Below, in pieces: positions 8,940 through 17,106 of a stretch of DNA of 64,000 bases. The notes beneath the pieces are model-generated. The model was not told the DNA's origin. It saw only the letters and a program-made list of their open reading frames with translations, and made no database searches. Origin of the DNA: Bog-756 sp963713625. GTDB lineage: Bacteria; Actinomycetota; Acidimicrobiia; Acidimicrobiales; RAAP-2. Both the position numbers and the translations under genes were made by a program. The stretch's first letter is position 1; every line of letters begins with the position of its first letter. The DNA is taken from assembly GCA_963713625.1 (NCBI GenBank), contig CAVQMN010000008.1, positions 620,001 through 684,000 of the forward strand. The letters are read 5' to 3'.

Positions 8940-9767
8940 TCAGATCATGAAGGCCATGGCGTCGAGCACTCGGTGGCCGAGCGCGATGTCGCCGTCGATC
9001 CGCACCTCGCCGGTGGCCACCACACGGGCCGGCTCCACCCTCCCGAACCCGAGGCGCCAGAAGGTCTCCTGATCCATGCCCAGGATCACCGTGGGCTCGT
9101 CGACCGTCGCCGGGACCGGCGCCGCCCGGCCCTGGTCCATTCGCACACACACCTTCCGGCCCATGACCCCGATCACTGCGAACAGCACCGAGTCGCCATC
9201 GGCGGGAGCCACCCGCTTGCCCACCACGAAGGGCATGGACCGCTCGCACCGGTCGAGGGTCATGGCTTCGCCCACACCGTTGCGGCCGCCGGGACGGCCC
9301 AGGGCCCGGCGGATGTCCTGCTCGTGGGCCCAGGTGTCGAGGATCCGGGTCTCCATGAACTCACGGTAGGGAACCTCGCCGACAGGGCTCCACCCCACCT
9401 CATCGAACTTCGACGCGGGCATGGACCGGAGGGACTCCAACCGTCGGTTGGTGGTGGCGATGAATTCGTCCAGCACCTCGCGGCCGGGCACTCCCCGACG
9501 GGCCGCCACCCACGCCTCGTTCAGCTCGCCGAACGCGTTGGTCACGTGATCGGGGATGTGGTCGAGAGGCGGTGGGGACGGATCTCCCAGCAACAGACGC
9601 TCGATGCCGATGAGATGGGAGAGCTGGTCCTTCACCGTCCATCCCGGGCAGTCGGTGGGCAGGCTCCACTGGGCGGCGCCCACCTTGTCGCAGGCGCCCA
9701 CGAGCGACACCCACACCTCGGTCATGTGGTCGACGACCGCCTCGTTGTTCCCCGACGGGCCAGTCAT
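8940..9767 (-). CDS. Maleylpyruvate isomerase-family (DinB-like) mycothiol-dependent enzyme
   Basis: 275 residues. The N-terminal DinB/MDMPI metal-binding helical domain shows CPGWTVKDQLSHLIGIERLL near 40-60 and ILDTWAHEQDIRRALGRP near 145-160, carrying the histidines expected to bind a divalent metal. The C-terminal third resembles the SCP2-like domain found in this family (VRIDGDIALGHRVLDAMAF). Relatives are mycothiol-dependent isomerases or transferases; the substrate here cannot be told. ATG at 9767 is chosen because GGAG lies just upstream; a GTG nine bases earlier is possible. It stands alone between tig and the peroxidase. Confidence 0.85.
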   Translation of the reverse strand: MTGPSGNNEAVVDHMTEVWVSLVGACDKVGAAQWSLPTDCPGWTVKDQLSHLIGIERLLLGDPSPPPLDHIPDHVTNAFGELNEAWVAARRGVPGREVLDEFIATTNRRLESLRSMPASKFDEVGWSPVGEVPYREFMETRILDTWAHEQDIRRALGRPGGRNGVGEAMTLDRCERSMPFVVGKRVAPADGDSVLFAVIGVMGRKVCVRMDQGRAAPVPATVDEPTVILGMDQETFWRLGFGRVEPARVVATGEVRIDGDIALGHRVLDAMAFMI

Positions 9768-9838
9768 GGGCTCCACTTCCTCGAGTTCCCGAAGCGCGGG
9801 TGGGCCGGTCGGGTCGGGTCGCCGCGCCGGACCGCGGG

Positions 9839-10327
9839 TCAGCCCGGCAGATTCGCCTCGATGGCGTCGATCACCTCAGGAGCCTCAGGGTCGACCATCG
9901 GCCGGAAGCGCTGCACGATTTCGCCGGTGGGCGACACGAGGAACTTCTCGAAGTTCCACTGGATGTCCCCGGCTTCGCCTTCGGCATCGGGGAAGGCGGT
10001 GAGTTCCTCGTAGACCGGGTGGCGGTTGTCTCCGTTGACCTCGACCTTCTCGAACATCGGGAAGGTGACCCCGTAGGTGGTCGAGCAGAACGTGGCGATC
10101 TCGTCGGCCGACCCGGGCTCCTGGGCGCCGAACTGGTTGCAGGGGAAGCCGAGAACGGTGAACCCCTTGTCGCCGTAGGTCTTCTGCAGACGCTCGAGTC
10201 CCTCGTACTGGGGAGTCAGGCCACATTTCGAGGCCACGTTGACGACCAGCAACGTCTTGCCGCGGTAGTCGGCGACCGACGCCGGGTCGCCGCTGAGGGA
10301 GTGCAGGGACGGGTCATAGATGCTCAT
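9839..10327 (-). CDS. Glutathione peroxidase-family thiol peroxidase
   Basis: Reduces hydroperoxides with a cysteine instead of selenocysteine; 162 residues. Peroxidatic Cys35 lies in NVASKCGLTPQY, a second conserved cysteine in LGFPCNQFGAQEPG at about 63, and the tryptophan/asparagine pair in IQWNFEKFLV. Bacterial relatives use thioredoxin as reductant rather than glutathione, which is the likely case here. There is no ribosome binding site; TACACT lies eight bases before the ATG, so translation is probably leaderless or nearly so. Confidence 0.92.
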   Translation of the reverse strand: MSIYDPSLHSLSGDPASVADYRGKTLLVVNVASKCGLTPQYEGLERLQKTYGDKGFTVLGFPCNQFGAQEPGSADEIATFCSTTYGVTFPMFEKVEVNGDNRHPVYEELTAFPDAEGEAGDIQWNFEKFLVSPTGEIVQRFRPMVDPEAPEVIDAIEANLPG

Positions 10328-10335
10328 GGTCGTCC

Positions 10336-10341
10336 AGTGTA
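10336..10341 (-). promoter_or_regulatory. Putative -10 box (TACACT) of the peroxidase gene
   Basis: TACACT on the minus strand lies eight bases before the ATG of the peroxidase gene, which lacks a Shine-Dalgarno sequence. Confidence 0.4.
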
Positions 10342-10510
10342 GAGGCCCGGGTCGGAATCAGGCCCGTGGGTGGGAGCCGGCCACGCCCGGAAATGTCCCG
10401 CCCACGCCCGGGCCGCCACGGCTGGAGCACTCCCGTCCCGGGGCCGGGCAGGTTAAGGAAAGTCCCAGGTCTGTCGAAGAGAAAGGCAACGAATCCCGGA
10501 GTGGAAACGC

Positions 10511-10527
10511 GCCTTCGGGGCCGAAGG
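10511..10527 (+). promoter_or_regulatory. Hairpin in the leader of the GGDEF-EAL gene
   Basis: CCTTCGG and CCGAAGG form a seven-base-pair inverted repeat with a two-base centre, ending about 15 bases before the ATG. It could hide the start region. No known c-di-GMP riboswitch core is recognisable around it. Confidence 0.3.
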
Positions 10528-10542
10528 GTTGAATGACGACCG

Positions 10543-13500
10543 ATGACCGTCGAGGTTGAACACAGCACCAACGAAACGGGTCACCGCGACGAGGTGTCGG
10601 GGGCGGTCGTCCACGTCCTGATGAGCCTGGTGCACGAGCACAACGGCGACGTGGGGGTGGCCCAGGCGCTGGCGCTGGCCGACGACGGCCGCTCGTTCAC
10701 CATCCTCAGGGACATGAGGGCCTGGAGCTCCCTCCGGGAGATCGTGGCCCTGTTCAACGCCGCCGCCCTGGTCACCGGGGACGGGGCTGTCGGACTCCAC
10801 GTCGGGGAGGCGCTCCCCGCCACCCCCGACGGCACCGGCTTCGTCGAGCGGTTCCAGGCCCTCGGTCAGCCGGAGGAGGCGTTCAAGCACATCGGGCCCT
10901 TCACCGCCCATTTCGACGCCACCTGTGAGGCGGTCGCCCTCGAGGTGGCCGTGGATCATGCCCTGGTTCAGGTCGACCCCTATTCGGGGGAGCGACACGC
11001 CCACCTGTGCGAGATGACCCGGGGCCTCCTCTCCCGGGTACCCACGATCTTCGGCCTGGCACCCGCCCTCATCACCGAGATCGAGTGCAGCGCCCGGGGG
11101 GGTCGTGTCTGCCTGTATGCGTTGAGCTGGGACGAACCGTCGGTCGACCACGAACTGCCCCCCGGTGGTCGACCCTCCGCCGGAGCCGGTCGGTCCGCCG
11201 GTCCCATCCCGCCCGGCGCCTCCGGTCCGCCCGCCGGTGCCGCTTCTCCTTCCGGTTCCGTTCCGGCCCCCGGCGCCGTCTCCGGTGCCGGTGGCTGGCC
11301 GCCGTCCGGCGGAGGGCCGCCTCCCGCGGCAGTGCCCCCGGCCGGCTGGCATGTCGTCACCGACGAGGAGCTGGCGGCACCCGAGCCCATCCTGCCGGGG
11401 CGGGTCGGTCAGACCGATCCGGAGCTCCAGGAGGAGCTCGAGCGGATGAGCGTGCTGGTCGAAGGTGCCTTCTCCAGCGCCAGCCAGCTCATGGATGACG
11501 ACGTCGACTCCCTCCTCTCCCAGATCGCCACCCGGGCCGACGCCGTGGTGACCGCCGACCGCTACCTCCTGATGATCCGCGTCCGTCCCGGCATGCCGGT
11601 CCAGCTCCACTCCCGCGGCCTCTTGCCGGACGAGGCCCAGGCCCTGGCCGCGGAGCTGTGGCGCGAAGACCGCAGTGACGAGGACGGCTCGAGGCTCGTC
11701 GTCGATATCGCCTCCCCCCAGCGGCTGTACGGCCGACTGGCCGAGGTCCTCCCCGACGGTGCCGTCCACCCACCGTCCGAGGCCTATGTGCTCGGGCTGT
11801 TCGCCGAATACGCAGCGGCCGCCCTCGACATCTTCCGGGTCCTCACCGATGCCAAGCGCAGCGACGCCACGGCCCGGACCCTCCTGTCGTTCTCCGAGAC
11901 GCTGTCCCGGGTCACCACATTGGCCGAGCTGGTCCAGCTGCTGGCCGACACCGCGCCGGCGGTGACCGACTGCGACCAGTCGACGGTGTACCTCTGGGAC
12001 CGGGACCTGGGCCAACTGCTCCCGCGGGCTTGGACCAGGGGAATGGCGTCCCCGGATGCGTCGCTGGGACCGATCCTGCCGGCCACCGGAGGAACCCGGC
12101 CGTCGGACCGGCCTGCACCCTCACCCATCCGCGCCGTTCCGCCGCCCGGCGGCGGGCCCGGGCCGGCTGATGACGGTCCGACCGTCATCCGGTCCGACAC
12201 CCCGGTCATCGAACGGATACTCCATTCGAGGGAGGTGATCGTCCTCGACGAGGCCACCGAGGACCCCGTCCTCCGGGCCCTGTTGGATCGCTCGGGTATG
12301 GCGGCCTCGGTCGTGGCGCCGCTCTTCGCCGGCGGCGAGTTCCTCGGGGTGATCGCCGCCAACTTCGGTCCCGAAGGATCGGTCGGAACCATCCGCGACC
12401 CCGATCTGCACGAGCGGCTGTCCGGCTTGGCCGACCAGGCCGCCACCACCCTGCAGAACCTGGAGCTCCTGGAGAAGGTCTCGCACATGGCCTGGCACGA
12501 CGCCCTCACCGGGTTGCCCAACCGGCGCCTCTTCGAGGACCGGGTCGAACAGGAGCTGGTCAGATCGCGCCGGGTCGGTGAGCCGGTGTGCATGTTCTTC
12601 GTCGACCTCGACCGCTTCAAATCGGTCAACGACACCAAGGGGCATGCCGCCGGGGACGAGCTGATCCAACAGGTGAGCCAGCGCCTGGTCGACACCGTCC
12701 GCCGACAGGACACGGTGGCCAGAGTGGGGGGCGACGAATTCGCCATCCTGTTGCCCGGACTCTCCGACCAGTTGTCCATCGACCAGCTGGCCCAGCGCTC
12801 GCTCGAAGCCATGAGCAAACCGTTCGTCGTGTTCGGGGAGGAGGTGACCACTTCGGCCTCCATCGGCATCGCCATGGCTCCCGATCACGGCGATTCCTAT
12901 GACGAGCTGCTCAGCCGGGCCGACGAGGCCATGTACCGGGCCAAGAGCCGGGGCCGGAACGGCTTCCAAATGTTCTCGGGCTCGGTGGTCAACGCCTCGT
13001 CGGGACGGTTGGCCATCGACGATCGCACCCTCCATGCCGATCTCATCCATGCCCTCGACCACTCCGAGTTCTTCCTGCTCTACCAGCCCTACATCGACCT
13101 CCGCACCTCCCAGGTGGTGGGTGTGGAAGCCCTGGTCCGGTGGCGCCACCCGACGCTCGGGGTCCTCGAGCCCTCCTCGTTCATCTCCATGGCGGAACGG
13201 AGCGACATCGTCGTCGCCCTGGACACCTGGGTGCTGGAGCAGGCCTGCCGACAGGTCCGGACCTGGCTCGACCAGGGCCTCGACCCACTGCGGCTGTCGG
13301 TGAACCTGGCATCCAGGGATCTGTCCGATCCGAGCTTGTTCCACAACATCGACCGCACCCTGGAGGAGACCGGAATCGATCCGTCGTTGCTGGAACTCGA
13401 GATCACCGAGCGCGTCGTGGTGGACAGTTCGGGTCCGGCCAAGGAGAACATCGAACGGCTGCGCCGGCTGGGCGTGCGGTTCACCATCGACGATTTCGGC

Positions 13501-13827
13501 ACCGGCAATTCCTCCTTGAACCGCATCGGGTCCATTCCGGTCAGCACCCTCAAGATCGACCAGTCCTTCGTCCAGGTGCTCGGACCCGACGGCGACAACA
13601 ACGAGCTCGTCGCCGCCATCATCTCGATGGCCGAACGGCTGGGCCTCGATTGCGTGGCCGAAGGAGTCGAGACCCTGCAGCAGAGCCGGGTCCTCCTGCA
13701 ACGAGGATGCACCACGGCCCAGGGATACTTCTTCAGCCCGCCGCTGCCGGCCGGCGATGTCGAAAAGATGATGACCAGCATCGGCGATGCAGATGGACCT
13801 GGAGCCCTCGGCGACGCCACCGCCTGA
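10543..13827 (+). CDS. Multidomain GGDEF-EAL c-di-GMP turnover protein with N-terminal sensory domains
   Basis: 1094 residues, cytoplasmic, no membrane segment. Order: an N-terminal domain (about 1-190) ending in a CSARGGRVCLYALSW motif like that of V4R/heme-NO-associated sensor domains; a proline/glycine-rich linker (about 205-275); a helical and GAF-like region (about 285-420); a second GAF domain (about 425-640); GGDEF (about 645-815); EAL (about 825-1080). The GGDEF motif is intact near residue 729, with an inhibitory RRQD site five residues upstream. EAL is intact (VGVEALVRWRHP), as are DDFGTG and the NLA motif. Both cyclase and phosphodiesterase activity are therefore possible. Monocistronic. 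The start lacks a good ribosome binding site. Confidence 0.9.
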   Translation: MTVEVEHSTNETGHRDEVSGAVVHVLMSLVHEHNGDVGVAQALALADDGRSFTILRDMRAWSSLREIVALFNAAALVTGDGAVGLHVGEALPATPDGTGFVERFQALGQPEEAFKHIGPFTAHFDATCEAVALEVAVDHALVQVDPYSGERHAHLCEMTRGLLSRVPTIFGLAPALITEIECSARGGRVCLYALSWDEPSVDHELPPGGRPSAGAGRSAGPIPPGASGPPAGAASPSGSVPAPGAVSGAGGWPPSGGGPPPAAVPPAGWHVVTDEELAAPEPILPGRVGQTDPELQEELERMSVLVEGAFSSASQLMDDDVDSLLSQIATRADAVVTADRYLLMIRVRPGMPVQLHSRGLLPDEAQALAAELWREDRSDEDGSRLVVDIASPQRLYGRLAEVLPDGAVHPPSEAYVLGLFAEYAAAALDIFRVLTDAKRSDATARTLLSFSETLSRVTTLAELVQLLADTAPAVTDCDQSTVYLWDRDLGQLLPRAWTRGMASPDASLGPILPATGGTRPSDRPAPSPIRAVPPPGGGPGPADDGPTVIRSDTPVIERILHSREVIVLDEATEDPVLRALLDRSGMAASVVAPLFAGGEFLGVIAANFGPEGSVGTIRDPDLHERLSGLADQAATTLQNLELLEKVSHMAWHDALTGLPNRRLFEDRVEQELVRSRRVGEPVCMFFVDLDRFKSVNDTKGHAAGDELIQQVSQRLVDTVRRQDTVARVGGDEFAILLPGLSDQLSIDQLAQRSLEAMSKPFVVFGEEVTTSASIGIAMAPDHGDSYDELLSRADEAMYRAKSRGRNGFQMFSGSVVNASSGRLAIDDRTLHADLIHALDHSEFFLLYQPYIDLRTSQVVGVEALVRWRHPTLGVLEPSSFISMAERSDIVVALDTWVLEQACRQVRTWLDQGLDPLRLSVNLASRDLSDPSLFHNIDRTLEETGIDPSLLELEITERVVVDSSGPAKENIERLRRLGVRFTIDDFGTGNSSLNRIGSIPVSTLKIDQSFVQVLGPDGDNNELVAAIISMAERLGLDCVAEGVETLQQSRVLLQRGCTTAQGYFFSPPLPAGDVEKMMTSIGDADGPGALGDATA

Positions 13828-13914
13828 CCGCTCGGCCCGGGTTTCGGTGCCGGTCACTGCTAACTATTGCAAGCATTTGGCGCTCCCATCCCCCCGTCGG
13901 TCGATCGGGGCCGA

Positions 13915-13920
13915 TACCTT
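13915..13920 (+). promoter_or_regulatory. Putative -10 box (TACCTT) of the zinc-ribbon gene
   Basis: TACCTT fits TANNNT and would place transcription start inside the palindrome that follows. No convincing -35 element is visible. Confidence 0.35.
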
Positions 13921-13923
13921 CGG

Positions 13924-13954
13924 TCCATCCGATCATCGGATGGACTCCATCCGA
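13924..13954. promoter_or_regulatory. Perfect 21-bp palindrome plus third half-site, likely operator or RNA switch
   Basis: TCCATCCGAT and ATCGGATGGA are exact inverted repeats around a single base. A third copy, TCCATCCGA, follows after one more base. The element ends six bases before the AGGAGGA ribosome binding site of the small zinc-ribbon gene and covers the expected transcription start. As DNA it looks like a repressor site with an extra half-site; as RNA the middle arm can pair with either the first or the third arm, giving two exclusive hairpins. Confidence 0.6.
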
Positions 13955-13970
13955 ATCATGAGGAGGACAC

Positions 13971-14123
13971 ATGGCGTCGTATGAGGGATATTGCGTGAAA
14001 TGCCGTGAGAAGCGGCAGTTCGAGGGGGAAGAGGTGGAGATGGCGAATGGCCGCAGGTCGGCCAAGGGCAAGTGCCCGACGTGCGGGACCGGGATGAACC
14101 GGATCCTGGGCAAGAAGGCCTGA
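13971..14123 (+). CDS. Small zinc-ribbon protein (DUF5679-like), 50 residues
   Basis: Complete small gene with an excellent ribosome binding site (AGGAGGA, three bases before the ATG). The protein has two CxxC knuckles (Cys8, Cys11, Cys35, Cys38) flanking a charged central loop, and the basic C-terminus GMNRILGKKA. This pattern is the DUF5679 family of very small actinobacterial proteins of unknown function. Zinc binding is inferred from the cysteines. It sits alone between a c-di-GMP gene and the convergent Ppx gene, behind a strong palindrome, suggesting dedicated regulation. Confidence 0.88.
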   Translation: MASYEGYCVKCREKRQFEGEEVEMANGRRSAKGKCPTCGTGMNRILGKKA

Positions 14124-14139
14124 GCCTGGTCGTCGGTGC

Positions 14140-15120
14140 CTACTCCCCCGTCGTTCCACGCTCCGTTTGCAGAGAAAGCGCGCTGATCACCGCACCTTCC
14201 CGCAGCCCCCACTCGCTCACCACCAGTCGCTGAAGACCGAGGTTCTCAACCAGGGTGGCGAGCACCACCGCTCCGACCGGCAGTAGTGGCGCCCGACGGG
14301 TCTGGATGCCCGGCAGGGCCAGGCGGGCATCCAGGTCGAGGGTGGCCAGGCGGTCGGCCAGCTCGAAGAGTTGACCGGCGGGAATTTCGACCTGGTTGAC
14401 CTGTATCGAAGACACCGAGCCCCACGAGAGGGGCCGGTGCAGGCCCATCGCCAAACGGGCGAGGGCGCGGACCGTTCCACCGCTGGCGATGACCCTGCTC
14501 GCGGCGCGCGGATCTTGTTCGAGCATGGCCCGGATGGGCTCGGCCCGGAGCAGAGCGACCTCGGTGATCATCTTCCGGTCGTCCGTGGTCAGGAGCTCCC
14601 CGGTTCCCAACTCACCCCGTAGCCGTGCCGTGCCGAGGGCCACACTGGCCACGGCGGTGACTTCGTCGATGGTGCCGATACCCGCCTCCAGGCTTCCACC
14701 ACCCAGGTCGAGACCGAGCACCGGCTCGCGGCCCACCCAGACCCCGGCCCGCTGCCCGAGGAAGCAGAGTCGGGCCTCCTCCTCACCGGTCAGCAAGGTG
14801 ATCTTGCTGCCCAACACCTGTTCCAGCCGACCGATCAGACGGGAGCCGTTGTCGGCGTCACGCAGGGCCGCGGTGGCCAGCGCCACCACCACGTCGACGC
14901 CGGCTTCGTCGCACGCCGCGGTGAGCCGTCGCACCGTCCGGACCGCCGAGGCGGCGCGATCGGCCGGAACGCCACCGGTTTTGGCCACCTCCGTTCCCAG
15001 GTGCAGGAACGAGCGCCGGCGGAGGACCGGAACCAGCATCCCCTCCCGCGACGCGTCGACCACCATCAGATGGAAGGAGCTACTGCCCAGGTCGAACACG
15101 GCCACGCGCACGGTACGCAT
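14140..15120 (-). CDS. Ppx/GppA-family phosphatase (exopolyphosphatase)
   Basis: 326 residues of the sugar kinase/actin-fold family that hydrolyses polyphosphate or pppGpp. Visible motifs: the phosphate loop FDLGSSSFHLMVVD near the N-terminus, TAALRDADNG, LLTGEEEARLCF, LGLDLGGGSLEAGIG and ASGGTVRALA. The length fits the short actinobacterial Ppx type without the C-terminal HD domain. ATG at 15120 is preferred over an upstream in-frame start because homology begins at RTVRVAVFDLG and TAGCGT lies seven bases upstream, so leaderless translation is likely. Confidence 0.9.
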   Translation of the reverse strand: MRTVRVAVFDLGSSSFHLMVVDASREGMLVPVLRRRSFLHLGTEVAKTGGVPADRAASAVRTVRRLTAACDEAGVDVVVALATAALRDADNGSRLIGRLEQVLGSKITLLTGEEEARLCFLGQRAGVWVGREPVLGLDLGGGSLEAGIGTIDEVTAVASVALGTARLRGELGTGELLTTDDRKMITEVALLRAEPIRAMLEQDPRAASRVIASGGTVRALARLAMGLHRPLSWGSVSSIQVNQVEIPAGQLFELADRLATLDLDARLALPGIQTRRAPLLPVGAVVLATLVENLGLQRLVVSEWGLREGAVISALSLQTERGTTGE

Positions 15121-15127
15121 CGGGGTG

Positions 15128-15133
15128 ACGCTA
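15128..15133 (-). promoter_or_regulatory. Putative -10 box (TAGCGT) of the Ppx/GppA gene
   Basis: TAGCGT on the minus strand, seven bases before an ATG that lacks a ribosome binding site. Confidence 0.4.
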
Positions 15134-15293
15134 TCCCCTGCCGGGAGAGGGTCAGGAATGACGCGGCAGCAACTCGGCTCGGGTCCAGCCCGACGGCGCG
15201 GCGGGAACGCCGGCACGACGCCCTGAGGTAGCGTTGCCAGTCGGCCCTTCGGGCTGGACTCCCGTGCCGTGGGAGCTCGGAACGGGTCTTGAC

Positions 15294-15368
15294 CGGGAAG
15301 TAGCGCAGCTTGGTTAGCGCGCCTGCTTTGGGAGCAGGAGGTCGCGGGTTCGAATCCCGCCTTCCCGA
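15294..15368 (+). tRNA. tRNA-Pro (anticodon TGG)
   Basis: Full cloverleaf: acceptor CGGGAAG pairs with CTTCCCG, D arm AGCGCAGCTTGGTTAGCGC, anticodon stem CCTGC/GCAGG around loop TTTGGGA giving TGG, and T arm GCGGGTTCGAATCCCGC. Discriminator A. No CCA is encoded. A copy of the 3-prime end, CTTCCCGACGG, follows immediately. Confidence 0.97.
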
Positions 15369-15382
15369 CGGCTTCCCGACGG

Positions 15383-15406
15383 GAGGTCCCCGATCCACGG
15401 GACCTC
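15383..15406 (+). terminator. Possible terminator hairpin after tRNA-Pro
   Basis: GAGGTCCC and GGGACCTC form an eight-base-pair stem with an eight-base loop 15 bases after the tRNA. There is no following T-run, so termination is uncertain. Confidence 0.4.
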
Positions 15407-15481
15407 GTGCCGCCGAAGGGGTCGACTGGACGGCGCCGTGGTGAGCGGAGATCGCTGGGCGTCAGCCGAGATCAGTGGGCG

Positions 15482-16789
15482 TCAGCGGATGCCCATCGTC
15501 GGGGTCTCGTGGCCCGGACGACGTCGGCGTCGGCGAGGTATCTCGCCTACGAGGAGCAGGCCGGCTCCGACGACCACCAGGATGATGCCGGTCAGAGCCA
15601 TCTGATCGATGGAAGCCCCGGTGAAAGGCAGGCTCGCCGTCGCCGCCGGTGCTTGGGCGGAGGTGGCGGCCGTCGGACTCGTCGTGGCCGCGGTGACCGG
15701 GGGCGTGGTCGTCGGGGTGGTGGTCGTCTTCGACGTCGACGATGCGAATCCGATCCGCACGACCCGTCCGTGCCCGGCGGTGCCCCACCGCAGGGCGATG
15801 TAGCAATAGGCGCCGGCCGCAGCCTGCGCCGCCGTCGGCGGGCACGGGAACTTCTTCGCGTCCGTCGCTGCCGGCAGACCCGCGCTGTCGATTCCCCTCG
15901 CCGGGGGCCCGACCGTGCCGGTGACGACAGTAAAGCTGGTCGTCAGATGCCCATTGGCCGTGAAGATCCTCCGCCTGACCCTCGGGTTGGTGCAAGAGAC
16001 AGGCGTCGGGACACCGGCGATCGAAACCGTCGGCTGTGGAGAGGCGCTGCTGCATTCCATGATCTCACCGACACCCCGGTGGGGCAGGCCGTATGCGATC
16101 ACTTCGACGGTCCGTCCACTGCTCAGCTCCGTTCTCGGCCTGACCTTGACGACGGTGGCGGAGGCGTGGGCCACCTCTGCGGGGCTGCTCGGAGTGCCGG
16201 CCGAGGGGCTGGCGGATGTGCCGGCGGTGGCTTGGCTCGGTGCGCCGGACGAAGCCACGGCCGGGGCCGCGAACGTCAGTGGCTGCACCTTCTGCTTACC
16301 GGCGCTGGTTCCCCATCGGAACAGGAGGTAGCAGTAGGCGCCGGACGAACCCTGCGCGGCCGTCGGTGCACATGGATAGCTTCTGGCGTCGGTGCGGGCC
16401 GGACGCCCTGCGCTGTCGATACCGAACGTGGGCGGGCCAACCTTGCCCTCAATGACGTGGAACCTGGCCGACAGGCTCCCATCGCCGGACGTGTGGACCC
16501 GGAGTGACCTCGAACAGGACACCGGGGTCGGTACGCCACCGACGGGGACCGTCGGCTGCGACAGGGCACTGTTGCATTCGGAGATCACCACGGCGCGATG
16601 CGGGGGAAGTCCGGAGCCGGAAACCGACACCGGCCGGCCGCCGGCGGCGATGGTGGTCGGCGCCACGACCACGACCGGCGGCGATGGCGTTGTCGGAGCC
16701 GCAGCGGAGGCGATGCCGGGGACAGCGAAGCAGAGACCCACCGACAAGAACACCCCACCGGCCAGTCGCGAGATCGTGAACTTCCCCAC
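15482..16789 (-). CDS. Sortase-anchored (LPFTG) surface protein with two neocarzinostatin-like domains
   Basis: 435 residues. A signal peptide ends near IASAAAPT. Two parallel immunoglobulin-like domains of about 130 residues follow, each with four cysteines in the same places (ECNS...PTPVSC and YPC.PTAAQ...GAYCY), the pattern of the neocarzinostatin apoprotein fold. After a Thr/Pro-rich linker comes LPFTG, a membrane segment (IILVVVGAGLLLVGEI) and a run of arginines: a complete sortase signal. GTG at 16789 is used because GGGAGG precedes it by five bases. No sortase gene is in the window. The ligand, if any, is unknown; family members can bind small hydrophobic molecules. Confidence 0.85.
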   Translation of the reverse strand: MGKFTISRLAGGVFLSVGLCFAVPGIASAAAPTTPSPPVVVVAPTTIAAGGRPVSVSGSGLPPHRAVVISECNSALSQPTVPVGGVPTPVSCSRSLRVHTSGDGSLSARFHVIEGKVGPPTFGIDSAGRPARTDARSYPCAPTAAQGSSGAYCYLLFRWGTSAGKQKVQPLTFAAPAVASSGAPSQATAGTSASPSAGTPSSPAEVAHASATVVKVRPRTELSSGRTVEVIAYGLPHRGVGEIMECSSASPQPTVSIAGVPTPVSCTNPRVRRRIFTANGHLTTSFTVVTGTVGPPARGIDSAGLPAATDAKKFPCPPTAAQAAAGAYCYIALRWGTAGHGRVVRIGFASSTSKTTTTPTTTPPVTAATTSPTAATSAQAPAATASLPFTGASIDQMALTGIILVVVGAGLLLVGEIPRRRRRRPGHETPTMGIR

Positions 16790-17106
16790 TCGAACCTCCC
16801 CTTGATGATCCGCCTCGTCACCCAGATGCACGGTGCGGCTCGGGCCGGCAGCCCCCACGCCGACGGACAACAGTGTGGACGCTACCGGGCCGGCACGCCA
16901 GTGGGGCCGCGGCAGGCCCGGGACTTTTCGAGCCCGCCCCGGCCCTCACTCGGTCGGATGCCCAGTTGGGGCCCCATGGACGGGGACGAGACCGCCCGGC
17001 TGGCCGGTGGGTGCCGTTCCGCCTGGTCAGAACGCCGACCATCGCCTCTGCGACCCGTGACCAACCCGCCCCGTGGCGCCCACCGGCCGTCCGGGCCGAT
17101 GTCCGA
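16790..17106. other. 317-base gap without a gene
   Basis: Holds the ribosome binding site and presumably the promoter of the LPFTG protein gene. Frames across it lack coding character. No repeat or RNA gene is visible. Confidence 0.5.

Noticed and set aside
7758..10013. 751-codon plus-strand frame
   Set aside because: Antisense shadow of tig and the MDMPI-like gene.
10340..10542. Possible c-di-GMP riboswitch before the GGDEF-EAL gene
   Set aside because: Only a simple hairpin is visible. The conserved GEMM core sequences and their paired helices could not be found.
15357..15382. Duplication of the tRNA-Pro 3-prime end as an integration site
   Set aside because: Only 11 bases are repeated directly in tandem; there is no integrase and no element between the copies.
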